Positions 8,342 to 18,779 are shown, numbered from the stretch's first letter. The stretch is DNA of 64,000 nucleotides from Oscillospiraceae bacterium (GCA_022009675.1 CP091718.1:1426001-1490000); one strand, 5' to 3'. Translations and numbers: made by a program. The notes: generated from the letters alone by a model not told the origin.

Positions 8342-9038
8342 ATGATTGGTTTTTATAATTATACCGTGTACCTGACGTATTTCAGTCTGATCGTGTCCGG
8401 CGTGGGACTGTACCAGGCTGCCAACGGCAGACCGCTGGTCGCCATTTTTTGCCTGATGGTGTCCGGACTGTGCGATATGTTCGACGGAAAAATCGCACGC
8501 ACCCGACATAAGAGCACCGAAATGGAGCGGAATTTCGGCATCCAACTGGATTCCCTTGCGGATATTGTGTGCTTTGGTGTCCTGCCTGCCGTCATCGGCA
8601 AGAGCTTTTTCGATGAATTCGTGGAGAGAAAGAACATACTCATGCCCCCGCCCCGCGCTGACTGCCAGCCATGTGGTGGTATGCAGCCTCGGTTGCCTGC
8701 TCATCCTGTGCGCGCTGATCCGCCTCGCTTACTTCAACGTCACGGAGGAGGAGCGGCAGAAGAATACCGACGAGCGCCGCACTTCCTATATCGGTCTGCC
8801 CGTGACCTCCGCATCGCTGATCTTCCCGCTGGTGTATGCGCTGACCTACACGCTGGCGCGCGTCCTGCCGGATCACGTGATACTGTATTTCTATGCGCTG
8901 GTCATGCTGGTGGTGGCGGTTTGCTTTGTCGCCCCCTTCTCGGTCCGCAAGCCGCACGGTAAGGCGCTGATTTTCCTCAGCTTTGTCGGCGTGGCGGAAA
9001 TCGCCTATCTTATCTGCGTGATCCGGTTCCTGCGGTAA
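8342..9038 (+). CDS. pssA: CDP-diacylglycerol-serine phosphatidyltransferase, frame-broken
   Basis: This membrane enzyme joins serine to CDP-diacylglycerol to make phosphatidylserine. The CDP-alcohol phosphatidyltransferase signature is complete: DGKIAR, then Gly and two Asp in GIQLDSLAD (residues about 48-78). Several membrane helices follow. The ATG at 8342 has AAAGGAG upstream. The frame breaks within a C5-G-C4 tract (8645-8654); removing one C joins ILM-P to ALTASHVVVCSLGC. Repaired length is about 231 residues, normal for the short Gram-positive form. A terminator follows. Confidence 0.9.
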
Positions 9039-9058
9039 GCCCCCGAGCCGGATGCCGG

Positions 9059-9104
9059 CACCGCCCTCCTGCGGTAAGCGGGAGGGCGGTGTTGATTTAT
9101 TTTG
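9059..9104 (+). terminator. Intrinsic terminator after pssA
   Basis: Perfect 11-bp arms CACCGCCCTCC (9059-9069) and GGAGGGCGGTG (9081-9091) are followed by TTGATTTATTTT. Confidence 0.88.
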
Positions 9105-9159
9105 GGGGATTTTCCGCGTCCGACGCCCTCCGTATTCAGACAAAATATGCATTTGCGGG

Positions 9160-9188
9160 TTGACTTTCCCGGACGCATATGCTATAAT
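9160..9188 (+). promoter_or_regulatory. SigA promoter for the CotH lipoprotein
   Basis: TTGACT (9160-9165), 17-bp spacer, TATAAT (9183-9188), about 97 nt before the start codon. Confidence 0.88.
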
Positions 9189-9284
9189 GAAGTCATGAAA
9201 CGCATTGCCGCCGGATTCCCGGCACGGCATCTACCGGATACAACCGCCATGCAGACGGCAAGGTCTGCACGGAAAGGAGTTACT

Positions 9285-12200
9285 ATGAACCATCGCGCCC
9301 CTGCCAACCGCCGCTTGTTTTTTTGCCGATCCGCCTTTGCTTGCTTGTGCTGACTGTCGCAGTGTTTGCAGGTGGGGCGGTGTTTTTGTCTGCCTGCCGG
9401 ACACCCGGGCAAGCTCCCGACTCTCCGTCCGCTACCGCCACGGAAACGGAAACCGTCACAACTGAGATGTCCGGCGTTACGGAGCCGGGGAATTCCGAAA
9501 CGGAAACCGAGCCGGAATCGGGTGCCGGCGAGGAGACCGCCCATCTGCACGCCTACGGCGACTGGGCAATCCTGCGAGCCCCCACCTGTACGGGGGCTGG
9601 CGAACGCACGCACACCTGCACCGTCTGCGGGCACGTTGAGACCGAATCCGTTCCCGCAACCGGGCACACCTCGGTCGAGGATGCCGCCGTTCCGGCAAGC
9701 TGTACCGAGGACGGCAAGACTGCCGGGGCGCACTGCGCCGTGTGCGGCGACGTGCTGACCGCGCAGGAAACCGTTCCGGCGCTGGGACACCTGTCCGAAA
9801 AAACAGAAGCCGTACTGCCCACCTGCACGCAGAACGGGCATGGCACCGGGGTTCGTTGCGGTCGTTGCGGGCTTGTGCTGGCGGAGCCTCCGGAGATTCC
9901 GGCAACCGGGCATCAGCCCGAGACTGTACCCGGAAAAACTGCCCACCTGTACCGAGGCGGGGCTGACGGACGGGGCTATTTGCTCGGTCTGCGGCACCGT
10001 GCTGACCGCACAGACCGAACTGCCCGCTGCCGGACATCACCCGGACGGAGAAGCATCCTGCACGCAGGAGGTACACTGCACGGTATGCGGTGCGCATCTG
10101 GCGGACAAACTCCCGCACACGCCGACTGCCATCCCGACGCAGGAGCCAACCTGCACGCAGGACGGGCACACGGGCGGCACCGCCTGCGCGGTCTGCGGGG
10201 AGATCCTGACACAGCCCACTGTCACGCCTGCCACGGGGCACGCCTTCGGTCCTGATGCGACCTGCACGGAACCGCAGGTCTGTCTGATCTGCGGGGAGAT
10301 CATCTCGCCCGCATCGGGACACTTCCCGGCTGTTGAGCCGGGAAAAGCGCCGACCTGTACCGAGCCGGGTATTTCGGACTATATCCGATGTGCCGTATGC
10401 GGTGAGGTTCTGCAGGAGCGGACCGTCCTTCCGGCGACCGGGCACACTGCTGTGGATACGCCCGAAATCGCACCGACCTGTACCGAACCGGGATACCGGG
10501 GCGGCACGCACTGCGCGACCTGCGGCACGGTTCTGACTGCTCCCACGCGTGTAATGCCGACCGGACACCGGTTGGTGTATGACCGTCCGGTTGCTGCTAC
10601 CTGCACAGAGGACGGGCTGACGGACGGCTTCCACTGCGACGTCTGCGGCGTTGTCACGCAGCCGCAGCAACGCATTCCTGCCACCGGTCACTCGCCGGTG
10701 ACCGACCGATCCGTCCCGCCGACCTGTACGGCGGCAGGGCGAACCGAGGGCTCGCATTGCACCGTCTGCAACGCCGTGCTTGTCCCGCAGGTCGAGATCC
10801 CGGCTGTCGGACACACCTTCGGAGCCTGCCCCGAAACCCCGCCGACCTGTACGCGCCCGGGCTATGAAGCCGGCGAGCACTGCCTTGTTTGCGGGTATGA
10901 GCGCACTGTCCGACCTGTCATTCCCGCGACCGGGCACACGCCCGTGACCGATCCCGCTGTTGCCCCGACCGCCGATGACTACGGATGGACGCAGGGTTCG
11001 CACTGCGCGGTATGCGGTACGGTGCTTGTGGCACAGTCACGCCTGCCCAAAACGGACACCGTCCTGCATCCGGGCGATCCGGAACAGTTCCGGGGTGTCA
11101 TGATTGTGTCGGTTTATGGAACAGGCAAGAAAAATACCGATGCCGCCGCTTCGCACGGCTTTGTCCAGTTGTACAACAGTACCGACCGGGACATCCGGCT
11201 TGCCGGTGCGGCGCTGTACTACCGCAAGGACAGCGGTGGCTATACCGAGTTGCTCTTCCCGGAGGATGCCGTGATTCCTGCCGGGGGCTACTACCTCGTG
11301 CGTGCCGCATCGCCCAAGGGATATAATACCGCCGGTGCCCTCATCAACGTGCTGTATGCCGACCTGGATTGGAATGTCTTTATCGACAACAAGGAGGTAC
11401 ACCTTGTTCTGGCGCCTTCCGGCTGGGATATTTACCCGACAGAGGATATTACCGCGCTGACCGATGCCGTGTCGGTGTTTGTCTCCTCCGAGAAGGAAAC
11501 GTATGCCTCGGTCTTTGCCGTCAACAGCCTGTCCAAGAAAAAAGTCGCCGTGCGCACGGCGTACCGGGAGCTACAGCGGCTACCACATCGAGAACCTGAC
11601 ACGGATGGCAACGCCGGAGCTGCAACGCATCAGCCCCCGCACCGCGGACGGGCGGATCAATCCCGTAACCTGCAGTTTCCGGGAGGTCACCTTCTCCCAT
11701 ACGGCAGGCATATACCGCGACACGGTGGAGCTGATTTTGACTCCGCCGAACGGATACACCGTCTACTACACGCTGGACGGCAGCGATCCCCGCACCAGTG
11801 CTACGGCGCGGGCATTTGACGGAAGCATCACCCTGACCGATTCCTCCGCGCTGGCATGGCGGGACACCTACAAATCATTCCGCACCGGCGCCACGGCAGG
11901 CGTGGATGCCATGGTGGGCGGGTATGTCGTGAAGGCGTATGCAAAGAGCGATGCCGATGCGACCGCCGTGTATACCAACACATACTTCATCCTGCCGGAG
12001 GACTCCGCGTGGAACGTGAATATCGTCTCCATCTCCCTGCCTGCTTCTGAGATGTTCGGGCGGAACGGCTTCTATTCGTTCTATAACAATCTGGATGAGA
12101 ACGGCTCCCGCCCGCGCGGCATGGCGGTCATGGAGGTGTTTGACCCGCGGGGAAGCCGGGTGGGGCACTCCAATGTGGAGCTTGCCGTCAGCGGATACGG

Positions 12201-13311
12201 CTCCTCAGCCAGCGCCCGGCGCTCCCTGCGTATCTACTATAAGGGAGCCAACAACCTGGAAGGCGGCATGGAGTCCGACCTCAACTACGACCTGTTCGGC
12301 GGACTTGCCAAGGACAGGAACGGGCAGGCGATAACCAGCTTCTCGCGCCTGCTCCTGCGCAACTCCGGGCAGGATAGCTATCTGTCCGGTTTCCGGGATG
12401 CGTATATGCAACGCGTTGCGGCGGGGTTGTGTGTGGATACCATGGCGTCCTCTGCGGCGTTGGTGTTCATCAACGGCGAATTCTGGGGCGTGTACAACTT
12501 CCGGGAGCGTTACAGCCCGGAGTATGTCAGCGACCACACCGGTGCGAACAAGGATACCGTCACAGTCATTGAGAATGCCAACAATCTGTACAACCAAAAC
12601 CCGGATGTTGCGTTTGTTGACGGTAGCGGCGTGGCGGGTTATGCAGATGAATTCAACTGGCTGCTGGAGTTTGCGGATACCCACGATCTCAGCGTTCCGG
12701 AAAACTTTGCATGGATTGAATCCAAACTGGATCTGGACTCCCTGATCGACCTGTGTGCTGTCCGCGTGTTTTTCAATGCCACCGACTGGCCGGAAAACAA
12801 TATCAAACTTTGGCGCGATACCGCCCCGGACAGTGCGGATGCACGCTGGCATTTTGTCCTGCTGGATACGGACTGGGGGATGGGAATGAAGCAGACCACC
12901 GGTCCGGAAATGAATCTGCTGTTTATACTGCTCAATTATTCCAACGGTACCTACACAAAGGACTGTCCTCTGACGCGGTTGCTCCATGCTCTGCGGGCAA
13001 ACCGGACGTTTGACGAGAAGCTGATTGCCCGCTTCTGGAGCCTCCCCGGCTATCTGAACGCAGACCGCCTGAATGAGGAGCTGGATCAAATGGTAGCCGA
13101 GCGCGAACCGCTTATGGGATTGCAGGCAGACCGCTGGCCGAAGGACAACCTATCCCTGTTCAGCAAGGAGATATGGTACGAGCAGATATCCGTCATGCGC
13201 GATTTCATTCTTCGACGTGAGGAGCAGTACCGAAAGCATATGCGCAACTTCTTCCGCCTGTCCGACGAACAATTCGACGCACTTGTTGCATCGTACTATC
13301 CGGCGGCATAG
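9285..13311 (+). CDS. Giant CotH-kinase lipoprotein with Cys-rich repeats, frame-broken
   Basis: Repaired length is about 1,340 residues. Order of parts: signal peptide ending in a lipobox LSAC (Cys about 38); Thr/Glu-rich linker; about 13 Cys-rich repeats (about 85-600); a lamin-tail-like beta domain (about 605-720, with FVQLYNSTDRDIRLAG); a chitobiase-like segment with YTLDGSDPR (about 825); and a CotH kinase domain (about 905 to the end) including WHFVLLDTDWGMG, the likely metal-binding Asp region. CotH proteins are atypical kinases, known for spore coat phosphorylation. Here the protein is exported and lipid-anchored, so its target is unknown. Frame breaks: T7 at 9318-9324 in the signal peptide (one base short), A5 at 9934-9938 (one extra), and one extra base between 11537 and 11568. 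AAAGGAG precedes the ATG. Confidence 0.85.
9545..11060 (+). repeat. About 13 tandem protein repeats, Cys-x2-Cys type
   Basis: The encoded repeat is about 41 residues, with the pattern PTCTEDG, then HCxVCG and ending PATGH. Two units are shortened (around ASCTQEVHCTVCG and ATCTEPQVCLICG), and the last one lacks the first Cys. Most units keep three Cys and one His. Units differ in sequence, so this is not an assembly duplication. Confidence 0.88.
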
Positions 13312-13337
13312 AGTGCAGAGAGACTCCGGACGCAAAA

Positions 13338-13384
13338 GACTCCCCCGGACGGGATGGCTCACAGCCATCCCGTCCGGGGGAGTC
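13338..13384. terminator. Bidirectional terminator, perfect 22-bp stem
   Basis: Perfect 22-bp arms (13338-13359 and 13363-13384) with a 3-base loop lie between the CotH gene and the convergent thioesterase gene. Confidence 0.85.
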
Positions 13385-13406
13385 TGTATCTGTGTGGAAA
13401 TGTCGT

Positions 13407-14141
13407 TCAGGCAAACGAAATCTGCGCCTCAAAGCAAATCTCCCCGTCGCCACGGACTGCCTTGAACAGGTAACTGCCGTCCGTGTCCGGCACGGGGGCA
13501 CGGCTGATCTGCAGAACATCGCCCAGCGGCGCCTCCTTCATGTAGGAAACAGACAGCGCGGACAGCGCCTTTCCTTCCATCGCCTCCGGCGGCAGGAAAT
13601 CGCAGATAACGTCCGGATAGCGGGTGTTGTTCATGTGGCGGTTGAAATCGGTGTCGCTCCAGAAGACCTGCCGCTCACCGACTGCCTGCATCGGCAGAGT
13701 GGGCGACAGCCGCACTTTGTCGGGCAGACGCTCCGGCTCCAGTGGCGCGTCGGTCGGGAACTCACCGTAGAAGTCCGTGACCTTGAGCAGGGCGTGCTGC
13801 CGGGTGTCCATCAGTGCCCATGTGGTCAGTGCCTCCGCCACGGTCTCCCCGCCCCGCAGGACGCGGAAACAGCGCAGGAAGGTATAGCCGCGCGACAGGG
13901 GGCACCATGTGCGCACCTCAATGTCCTCATAGGCGTGCAGAGGGGCGTAGGCGGTCAGCTGGAGCCGTGCCAGCAGGAAACCCTGTCCCTCGGCGCGGAA
14001 CAGCCGATCCAGATCATACCCCCAGCCCCGGCACTGCCGGTTTGCGGTCTCCTGCATATATCGCAGGAGCGCGGACGGACGGACCTGCCCGGTCTGATCG
14101 GCGTCGTGCCAGAGCAGGTTATAGGATTCTGCGTGAAACAT
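13407..14141 (-). CDS. Acyl-ACP thioesterase
   Basis: The enzyme hydrolyses acyl-ACP to free fatty acid and holo-ACP. The 244-residue protein matches the bacterial/plant fat family, a double hotdog fold. The second hotdog has WSDTDFNRHMNNTRYPDVI with the Asn and His of the active site. The first has LLRYMQETANRQC. The start at 14141 has AGGGAGG about 11 bases upstream. It follows the DUF47 gene by 46 bp on the same strand and may share its transcript. No break is seen. Confidence 0.88.
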   Translation of the reverse strand: MFHAESYNLLWHDADQTGQVRPSALLRYMQETANRQCRGWGYDLDRLFRAEGQGFLLARLQLTAYAPLHAYEDIEVRTWCPLSRGYTFLRCFRVLRGGETVAEALTTWALMDTRQHALLKVTDFYGEFPTDAPLEPERLPDKVRLSPTLPMQAVGERQVFWSDTDFNRHMNNTRYPDVICDFLPPEAMEGKALSALSVSYMKEAPLGDVLQISRAPVPDTDGSYLFKAVRGDGEICFEAQISFA

Positions 14142-14186
14142 ATGTATTTGAAGCCTCCCTACAATATGTAGAACCGGACAGCCGAT

Positions 14187-14807
14187 TCAGGTGTTTTTGA
14201 TGATGATCTGATCCATGACGTCCGCGGCGTGCCCGCACAGATCACAGCACGCCTCCATGCAGTCAAATATTGCCTTGCCCGCAATCAGCGTGCGGGGCGC
14301 GGCATCCTCGGCAAACAGATCGTGTATCGCCGTGGCGTAGGCGTCATCCGCCTGCTCCTCCAGCGTATTGACCTCCGCCAGCAGCGCGCGCAGACGCCCT
14401 GAGGATCGGAAGTTACGCAGTTCAATCGCCGCTTCGCACAGCTTGCCGACGCACCGGCGTGTCAGCCCGGCGAAGGCGGGGGCGCCCGCCGGCAATTCGG
14501 CAAGGCGGAACATATAGCACTCCAGCGCAACCTCGTCCAGCGCATCGGTTACGTCGTCCAGCAACTGCGCAAGATGCAGGATGTCCTCCTGGTCAATGGG
14601 CGTGATGAAGGCGGCGGACAGCCGGTTGCGGATGTCGTGACAGATGCCGTCCGCACGGCGCTCCACGGCGTGCATCTCCACGCGGCGCACTGCCATACCG
14701 GCGGCGGAATACTCCGTTAGTATATTCTCCAGCAATGCCGCCGCCTCAACACAAATCGCAGCCTGCTGCTCGATCAGCAGGAAATACTCGTTGGTTTTCT
14801 TTGCCAT
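14187..14807 (-). CDS. DUF47 (PhoU-like) partner of Pit transporter
   Basis: This is a 206-residue all-helical cytoplasmic protein of the DUF47/PhoU-like family, usually encoded beside Pit phosphate transporters and thought to regulate them. It starts MAKKTNEYF at ATG 14807; an in-frame ATG further upstream lacks better support. The motifs CHDIRNRLSAAFITPIDQEDI and LLDDVTDALDEVALECYMF are typical. It lies 67 bp downstream of pit on the same strand, which supports the assignment. Confidence 0.9.
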   Translation of the reverse strand: MAKKTNEYFLLIEQQAAICVEAAALLENILTEYSAAGMAVRRVEMHAVERRADGICHDIRNRLSAAFITPIDQEDILHLAQLLDDVTDALDEVALECYMFRLAELPAGAPAFAGLTRRCVGKLCEAAIELRNFRSSGRLRALLAEVNTLEEQADDAYATAIHDLFAEDAAPRTLIAGKAIFDCMEACCDLCGHAADVMDQIIIKNT

Positions 14808-14873
14808 AACGCGTGCCGCTCCCATTTTTATTTCGGGCAATGCCGATAGAGGCGCTCTTTACAAACGGAGCAG

Positions 14874-15971
14874 TCAGCCAAACAGGCGGAGGAACAGGCG
14901 GGCGGTCGCGTAGCCGAGTAACCCGCAACCGGGAAAGGTGAATACCCACGCCAGCACAAGATCCCGGACGATCAGCCAGTTGACGTTGCGCAGACGCCGC
15001 GCGGCGCCAACACCCATGATGGCGGTTGTCTTGGTGTGCGTGGTGCTGACCGGAATGCCGGTCAGCGAGGACAAAAGCAGGCAGGCGGTCGCGGCAAGAT
15101 CCGCGGAAAAGCCCTGGTACGGTTTCAGTTTTACCATATCCATGCCGACTGCCTTGATGATGCGGTAGCCGCCGACCGAGGTGCCCAGCCCCATGACGGC
15201 GGAGCAGACCAGCATCAGCCAGAGCGGAACCGTGAAAAACGCCCCCCGGCGGCGTCACCCCGGGAAAACGCCTCGCCCAACAGAAAGATCGCCATGAACT
15301 TCTGCCCGTCCTGCGCGCCGTGCATGAACGCCGTCGCCGCGCCGCCGCAGATCTGCGCACGGGCGAAGAAGTTTTCTGTCCCGGAGCGGTTCGCGCTCCG
15401 GAACAGAAGGGCGGTCAGGCGGGCGCAGAGAAAGCCCAGCGCGAATCCCAGCGCCGTGGACAGCAGGATGCCCCAAAGCACCTTACGCCACTCCGCCCGG
15501 TTGATGCCGCGCAGATCTCCCTGTATGGCAATCGCCGCGCCGGACAGCCCGGCAATCAGAGCGTGGCTCTCACTGGTCGGGATCCCGAAATACCAGGCGG
15601 CAGTCGCCCAGACCACGATAGCCGCCATGGCGGCGCACAGGGCAATCAGTGCGGCGTGCGCATCGTCACCGAAGTCTGCCATATTGTAGACGGTGGCGGC
15701 GACGCTGTGATTGACCGCTGTCATGACCAGCACGCCGAGAAAAATTACATACCGCCGCCATGCCGAGGGCACGCCGCACCCCGATGGCACGGGTTGACAC
15801 GCAGGTGGCAATGGCGTTGGGGGCGTCCGTCCAGCCGTTGACCAGGATTACGCCCAGCGTCAGCAGTGTGGAGACAAGCAGCATGGGGTCGTTTGCCATC
15901 CGGTGCAGGTAGGCGGCTGGACTGTCCAGCATGGGCGACAGCCACGCCGCGATACGTTCGGAAACAGGCAT
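14874..15971 (-). CDS. Pit-family inorganic phosphate transporter, frame-broken
   Basis: This multi-span membrane protein imports phosphate driven by ions. The repaired product is about 365 residues. The two signature repeats are present: NGWTDAPNAIATCVSTRAI at the N-terminus, and FMHGAQDGQKFMAI followed by GIPVSTTHTKTTAIMGVG at the C-terminus. Breaks: A5 on the plus strand (15740-15744), one base extra, repaired to AAVCNFLGVLVMTAVNHS; and C6 (15242-15247), one base short, repaired to AGGAFFTVPLWLMLV. The DUF47 regulator gene follows. Confidence 0.9.
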
Positions 15972-16142
15972 AGGCGCAAAACCTGCGGCACCCGCCGGAG
16001 CGGGGCTTCCTTTCCTGAGGGGTTGCCCCTATTGTGCCGCGCCCGCGCCGTATGTATGCGCGGAGAAATTTTCCGCAAATCTTCCCGCCGCGCATCGCAA
16101 GCCGCACGCTGAGCAGAGAATTACAGGTGTCCATAAGCAGAA

Positions 16143-16182
16143 CCCGGATCGGGTTCCCTCAGAGGGAATATCCCGATCCGGG
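16143..16182 (-). terminator. Hairpin after fba
   Basis: Outer arms CCCGGATCGGG and CCCGATCCGGG enclose an inner hairpin (TTCCCTC, GAGGGAA). The T tract is weak. It lies 16 bp beyond the fba stop. Confidence 0.65.
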
Positions 16183-16198
16183 ATAAATCCTGCCTGGA

Positions 16199-17164
16199 TC
16201 AGAGCGTGTTGTCCGAACCGAGGACGTCCACGATCTTGTGCTTCACCATTGCCTTGACCGCCTCGCGTCCGGCGCCCAGATACTCGCGGGGGTCGAACAC
16301 CGAGGGCTTCTCGGCAAAGGTGCGGCGGATTGCGGCGGTCATTGCCAGCCGGATATCCGAGTCAATGTTGATCTTGCAGACTGCCATGGTAGCCGCACGG
16401 CGGAGCTGCTCCTCCGGAATGCCGATGGCGTCGGGCATCTTGCCGCCCAGCGCGTTGATTTCCCGGACGAACTCCTGCGGAACGGAGGATGCCCCGTGCA
16501 GAACGATCGGGAAGCCGGGCAGGCGCTTTTCCACTTCTTCGAGAATGTCAAAGCGGAGCGGAGGGGGAACGAGAATGCCTTCCGCATTGCGGGTGCACTG
16601 CTCCGGCGTGAATTTATAGGCGCCGTGCGAAGTACCGATGGCAATGGCGAGTGAATCCACGCCGGTGCGGGTCACGAATTCCTCGACCTCGTCAGGCTGG
16701 GTGTAGGAGGAGTCGGCGGCATCCACATGGACATCGTCCTCGATGCCGGCGAGCTTGCCCAGCTCACCCTCCACCACGACGCCATGCGCGTGGGCATACT
16801 CCACGACCTTGCGGGTCAGCGCGATGTTATCCTCAAAAGAGTGCTTCGACCCGTCGATCATTACGGAAGAGAAGCCGCCGTCAATGCAGGATTTGCAGAT
16901 CTCAAAATCCGCGCCGTGGTCCAGGTGCAGTGCAAGGTCAATGCCGCTGTCGGCAACGGCTGCCTGTGCCAGCGCCATGAGGTACGCCGGTTTGGCGTAC
17001 TTCCGCGCGCCTGCGGAGACCTGCAGGATGACGGGGGACTTAACCTCACCTGCTGCCTCGGTGATCGCCTGCACGATCTCCATGTTGTTGATGTTGAAGG
17101 CGCCGATGGCGTAACCGCCCGCATACGCCTTTTTGAACATCTCGGTAGTTGTGACAAGAGCCAT
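16199..17164 (-). CDS. fba: Class II fructose-1,6-bisphosphate aldolase
   Basis: This zinc enzyme splits fructose-1,6-bisphosphate in glycolysis and runs in reverse in gluconeogenesis. The 321-residue protein shows the catalytic and zinc-binding segment LALHLDHG, zinc His in GTSHGAYKF and in VLHGASS, and the phosphate-binding KINIDSDIR. GGAAAGGA lies 9 bases before the ATG. The promoter is unusually far upstream (17382-17410) because a 152-bp inverted-repeat element fills the leader. Confidence 0.97.
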   Translation of the reverse strand: MALVTTTEMFKKAYAGGYAIGAFNINNMEIVQAITEAAGEVKSPVILQVSAGARKYAKPAYLMALAQAAVADSGIDLALHLDHGADFEICKSCIDGGFSSVMIDGSKHSFEDNIALTRKVVEYAHAHGVVVEGELGKLAGIEDDVHVDAADSSYTQPDEVEEFVTRTGVDSLAIAIGTSHGAYKFTPEQCTRNAEGILVPPPLRFDILEEVEKRLPGFPIVLHGASSVPQEFVREINALGGKMPDAIGIPEEQLRRAATMAVCKINIDSDIRLAMTAAIRRTFAEKPSVFDPREYLGAGREAVKAMVKHKIVDVLGSDNTL

Positions 17165-17214
17165 ATCTGTTTTTTCCTTTCCTGCCCCGGCATTTATCCG
17201 GGGCGCTCACTTGC

Positions 17215-17366
17215 GGGCACCTCTGAAAACACATCACACGGCGAATTGGCGGAATTTTTCCGCCACGCGGTCACAGAATTCTTTGCGGATAGGGAACTAT
17301 GCGCGCGAACTTTGCTCAGACTGACGAAAAATCTCCCCGCCGCACGCTGATTGTTCAGAGGTGCCC
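17215..17366. mobile_element. MITE-like element in the fba leader
   Basis: A 152-bp segment is flanked by perfect 13-bp inverted repeats, GGGCACCTCTGAA (17215-17227) and TTCAGAGGTGCCC (17354-17366). It has no coding capacity. Inside is CTGACGAAAAATC (17321-17333), shared with the element at 4961-5130, and a hairpin (TGGCGGAA, TTCCGCCA). It lies between the fba promoter and fba, so it is transcribed as fba leader RNA. It could be a mobile element or a structured regulatory leader. Confidence 0.6.
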
Positions 17367-17381
17367 ATACGGTACGGGAGT

Positions 17382-17410
17382 ATTTTACCACATATCACGT
17401 TGAAAATCAA
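17382..17410 (-). promoter_or_regulatory. SigA promoter for fba
   Basis: Minus strand: TTGATT (17405-17410), 17-bp spacer, TAAAAT (17382-17387). Confidence 0.8.
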
Positions 17411-17510
17411 GGTATTTTGAAAGGATTTTTTGGATTTGGGACGGTTTGCCCCGTATGCCGCAAGTCCGCATGACATATGACATATGACAGACGACAGTTG
17501 ACAGCTGACA

Positions 17511-17537
17511 GCCTGAGAGCCTGAGAGCCTGAGAGCC
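17511..17537. repeat. Short tandem repeat, GCCTGAGA x3
   Basis: Three 8-bp units lie in the non-coding gap 17411-17682. Just before them is a run of ACATATG/GACAG-like words (17470-17509). I see no gene in this gap. Confidence 0.7.
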
Positions 17538-17682
17538 TTGGACACGGAGCGCTTCATGATTTTGCAGAACCGTTCGTTCCGAAGCGGCAGACCGTGCCGT
17601 ATTCCGACAAACTCTCCCCCTCTGCCTGTCGGAAGGGAGAGATACTGCGCGCATCCGCGCGGACGGCGTCGGATGGATATCC

Positions 17683-17711
17683 TTGACGGAGCCTGCAATT
17701 TTTGGTAAACT
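17683..17711 (+). promoter_or_regulatory. SigA promoter for the LRR protein
   Basis: TTGACG (17683-17688), 17-bp spacer, TAAACT (17706-17711). Confidence 0.78.
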
Positions 17712-17748
17712 GTATCCGGACAAGCTATCCGGAAGGGAGTGTATACAT

Positions 17749-18618
17749 TTGAGAAAACGGGAAAATTCAACCGAGATCACCGCGCTGAAGTGGACGGCGG
17801 CAGGGCTGAGCATCACGATCGCACTGCTGGTTGGTCTGCTTGCCTTTCTGATCCGGCAACAGGCGGGGGCTTACAGCCCGCCGACCGAACGCTCGACGGA
17901 GGAGATTTCTGTCACCGAAGGCGTCGGTGCCGAAACAGATACCGGTGCCGTGACCGTGCCTGTGGCGCACGCCGCCGGACAATCGGCGACCGATGCACCG
18001 ACTGCGGCGGATCCGCCGCCCACCTCCGAACCAGATACGGAAACTGACCCGGAGACGGCTACCGGGCAGACCGGCATCTGGCAGACAGAGATCCGCGTGT
18101 CTGTCGGGCTGACTTTTGCGGATAATCCGGACGGAACCTGTACCGTTACGGGGCTGGGGGACTGCACGGATGCCTGCCTGATTCTCCCGCCTGTGTCGCC
18201 CGGCGGGCGGGTGGTCAGCGCCATCGGAGCGCGGGCGTTCGCGGGGAGCGATATTCCGGTCACGGTCTACATACCCGCCACCGTAACCGATATCGGCGCG
18301 GAGGCGTTTTCCGGTTGCGCACGGCTTGCTTTCTTCACGGCGGAGGTAGGGCAGACCGCCTGCCGGGCAGTGGACGGCGTGTTGTACAGCTCGGACATGA
18401 CGCGCCTGCTCTGCTATCCGCCTGCCCGCGATGCCGGAACGCTGATCCTGCCCGGTACGCTGGAGCGTATCGAGGACGGCGCGTTCCGGGGGGCTTCTGC
18501 GCTGCGCGAGATCCGGTTTGCCGGAACTGCGGCAGATTTCTCATGCCTGTACATCGGGAGCGGGAACAACATTCTGTCTGCCGTTGGCGTGACCTTCTGC
18601 GCGGAAACGAAAAACTGA
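17749..18618 (+). CDS. Membrane-anchored BspA-type leucine-rich repeat protein
   Basis: A 289-residue exported protein. I chose TTG at 17749 because AAGGGAG lies 10 bases upstream and the promoter overlaps the upstream extension of the frame. After a short charged N-terminus comes one membrane segment (SITIALLVGLLAFLI, about residues 21-35), so it is probably an N-terminally anchored surface protein. A Thr/Glu/Pro-rich linker follows, then BspA-like repeats from about residue 125 (IGARAFAGSDIPVTVYIP, IGAEAFSGCARL, ERIEDGAFRGASALREI). Such domains usually bind proteins or glycans. A terminator follows. Confidence 0.82.
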   Translation: MRKRENSTEITALKWTAAGLSITIALLVGLLAFLIRQQAGAYSPPTERSTEEISVTEGVGAETDTGAVTVPVAHAAGQSATDAPTAADPPPTSEPDTETDPETATGQTGIWQTEIRVSVGLTFADNPDGTCTVTGLGDCTDACLILPPVSPGGRVVSAIGARAFAGSDIPVTVYIPATVTDIGAEAFSGCARLAFFTAEVGQTACRAVDGVLYSSDMTRLLCYPPARDAGTLILPGTLERIEDGAFRGASALREIRFAGTAADFSCLYIGSGNNILSAVGVTFCAETKN

Positions 18619-18642
18619 CACGATGCGGATATACGGTGATGA

Positions 18643-18676
18643 GGCACATCCCCTGCGGTACGGGATGTGCCTTTTT
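18643..18676 (+). terminator. Intrinsic terminator after the LRR gene
   Basis: Arms GGCACATCCC and GGGATGTGCC are followed by TTTTT. Confidence 0.9.
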
Positions 18677-18779
18677 GCCCCGTTCTCCCCGACCCTCCGC
18701 CGGGTACCGGGCGGCAGGTCATGCCAGTGCCGCGCGAATGCCCCCGCAGTCATAAATCTGTCGCTTTTTCCACTTTCTA

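Noticed and set aside
9545..11060. Assembly duplication in the Cys-rich repeat region
   Set aside because: Units differ throughout in both DNA and protein sequence; only the Cys, Gly, Pro and His framework is conserved.
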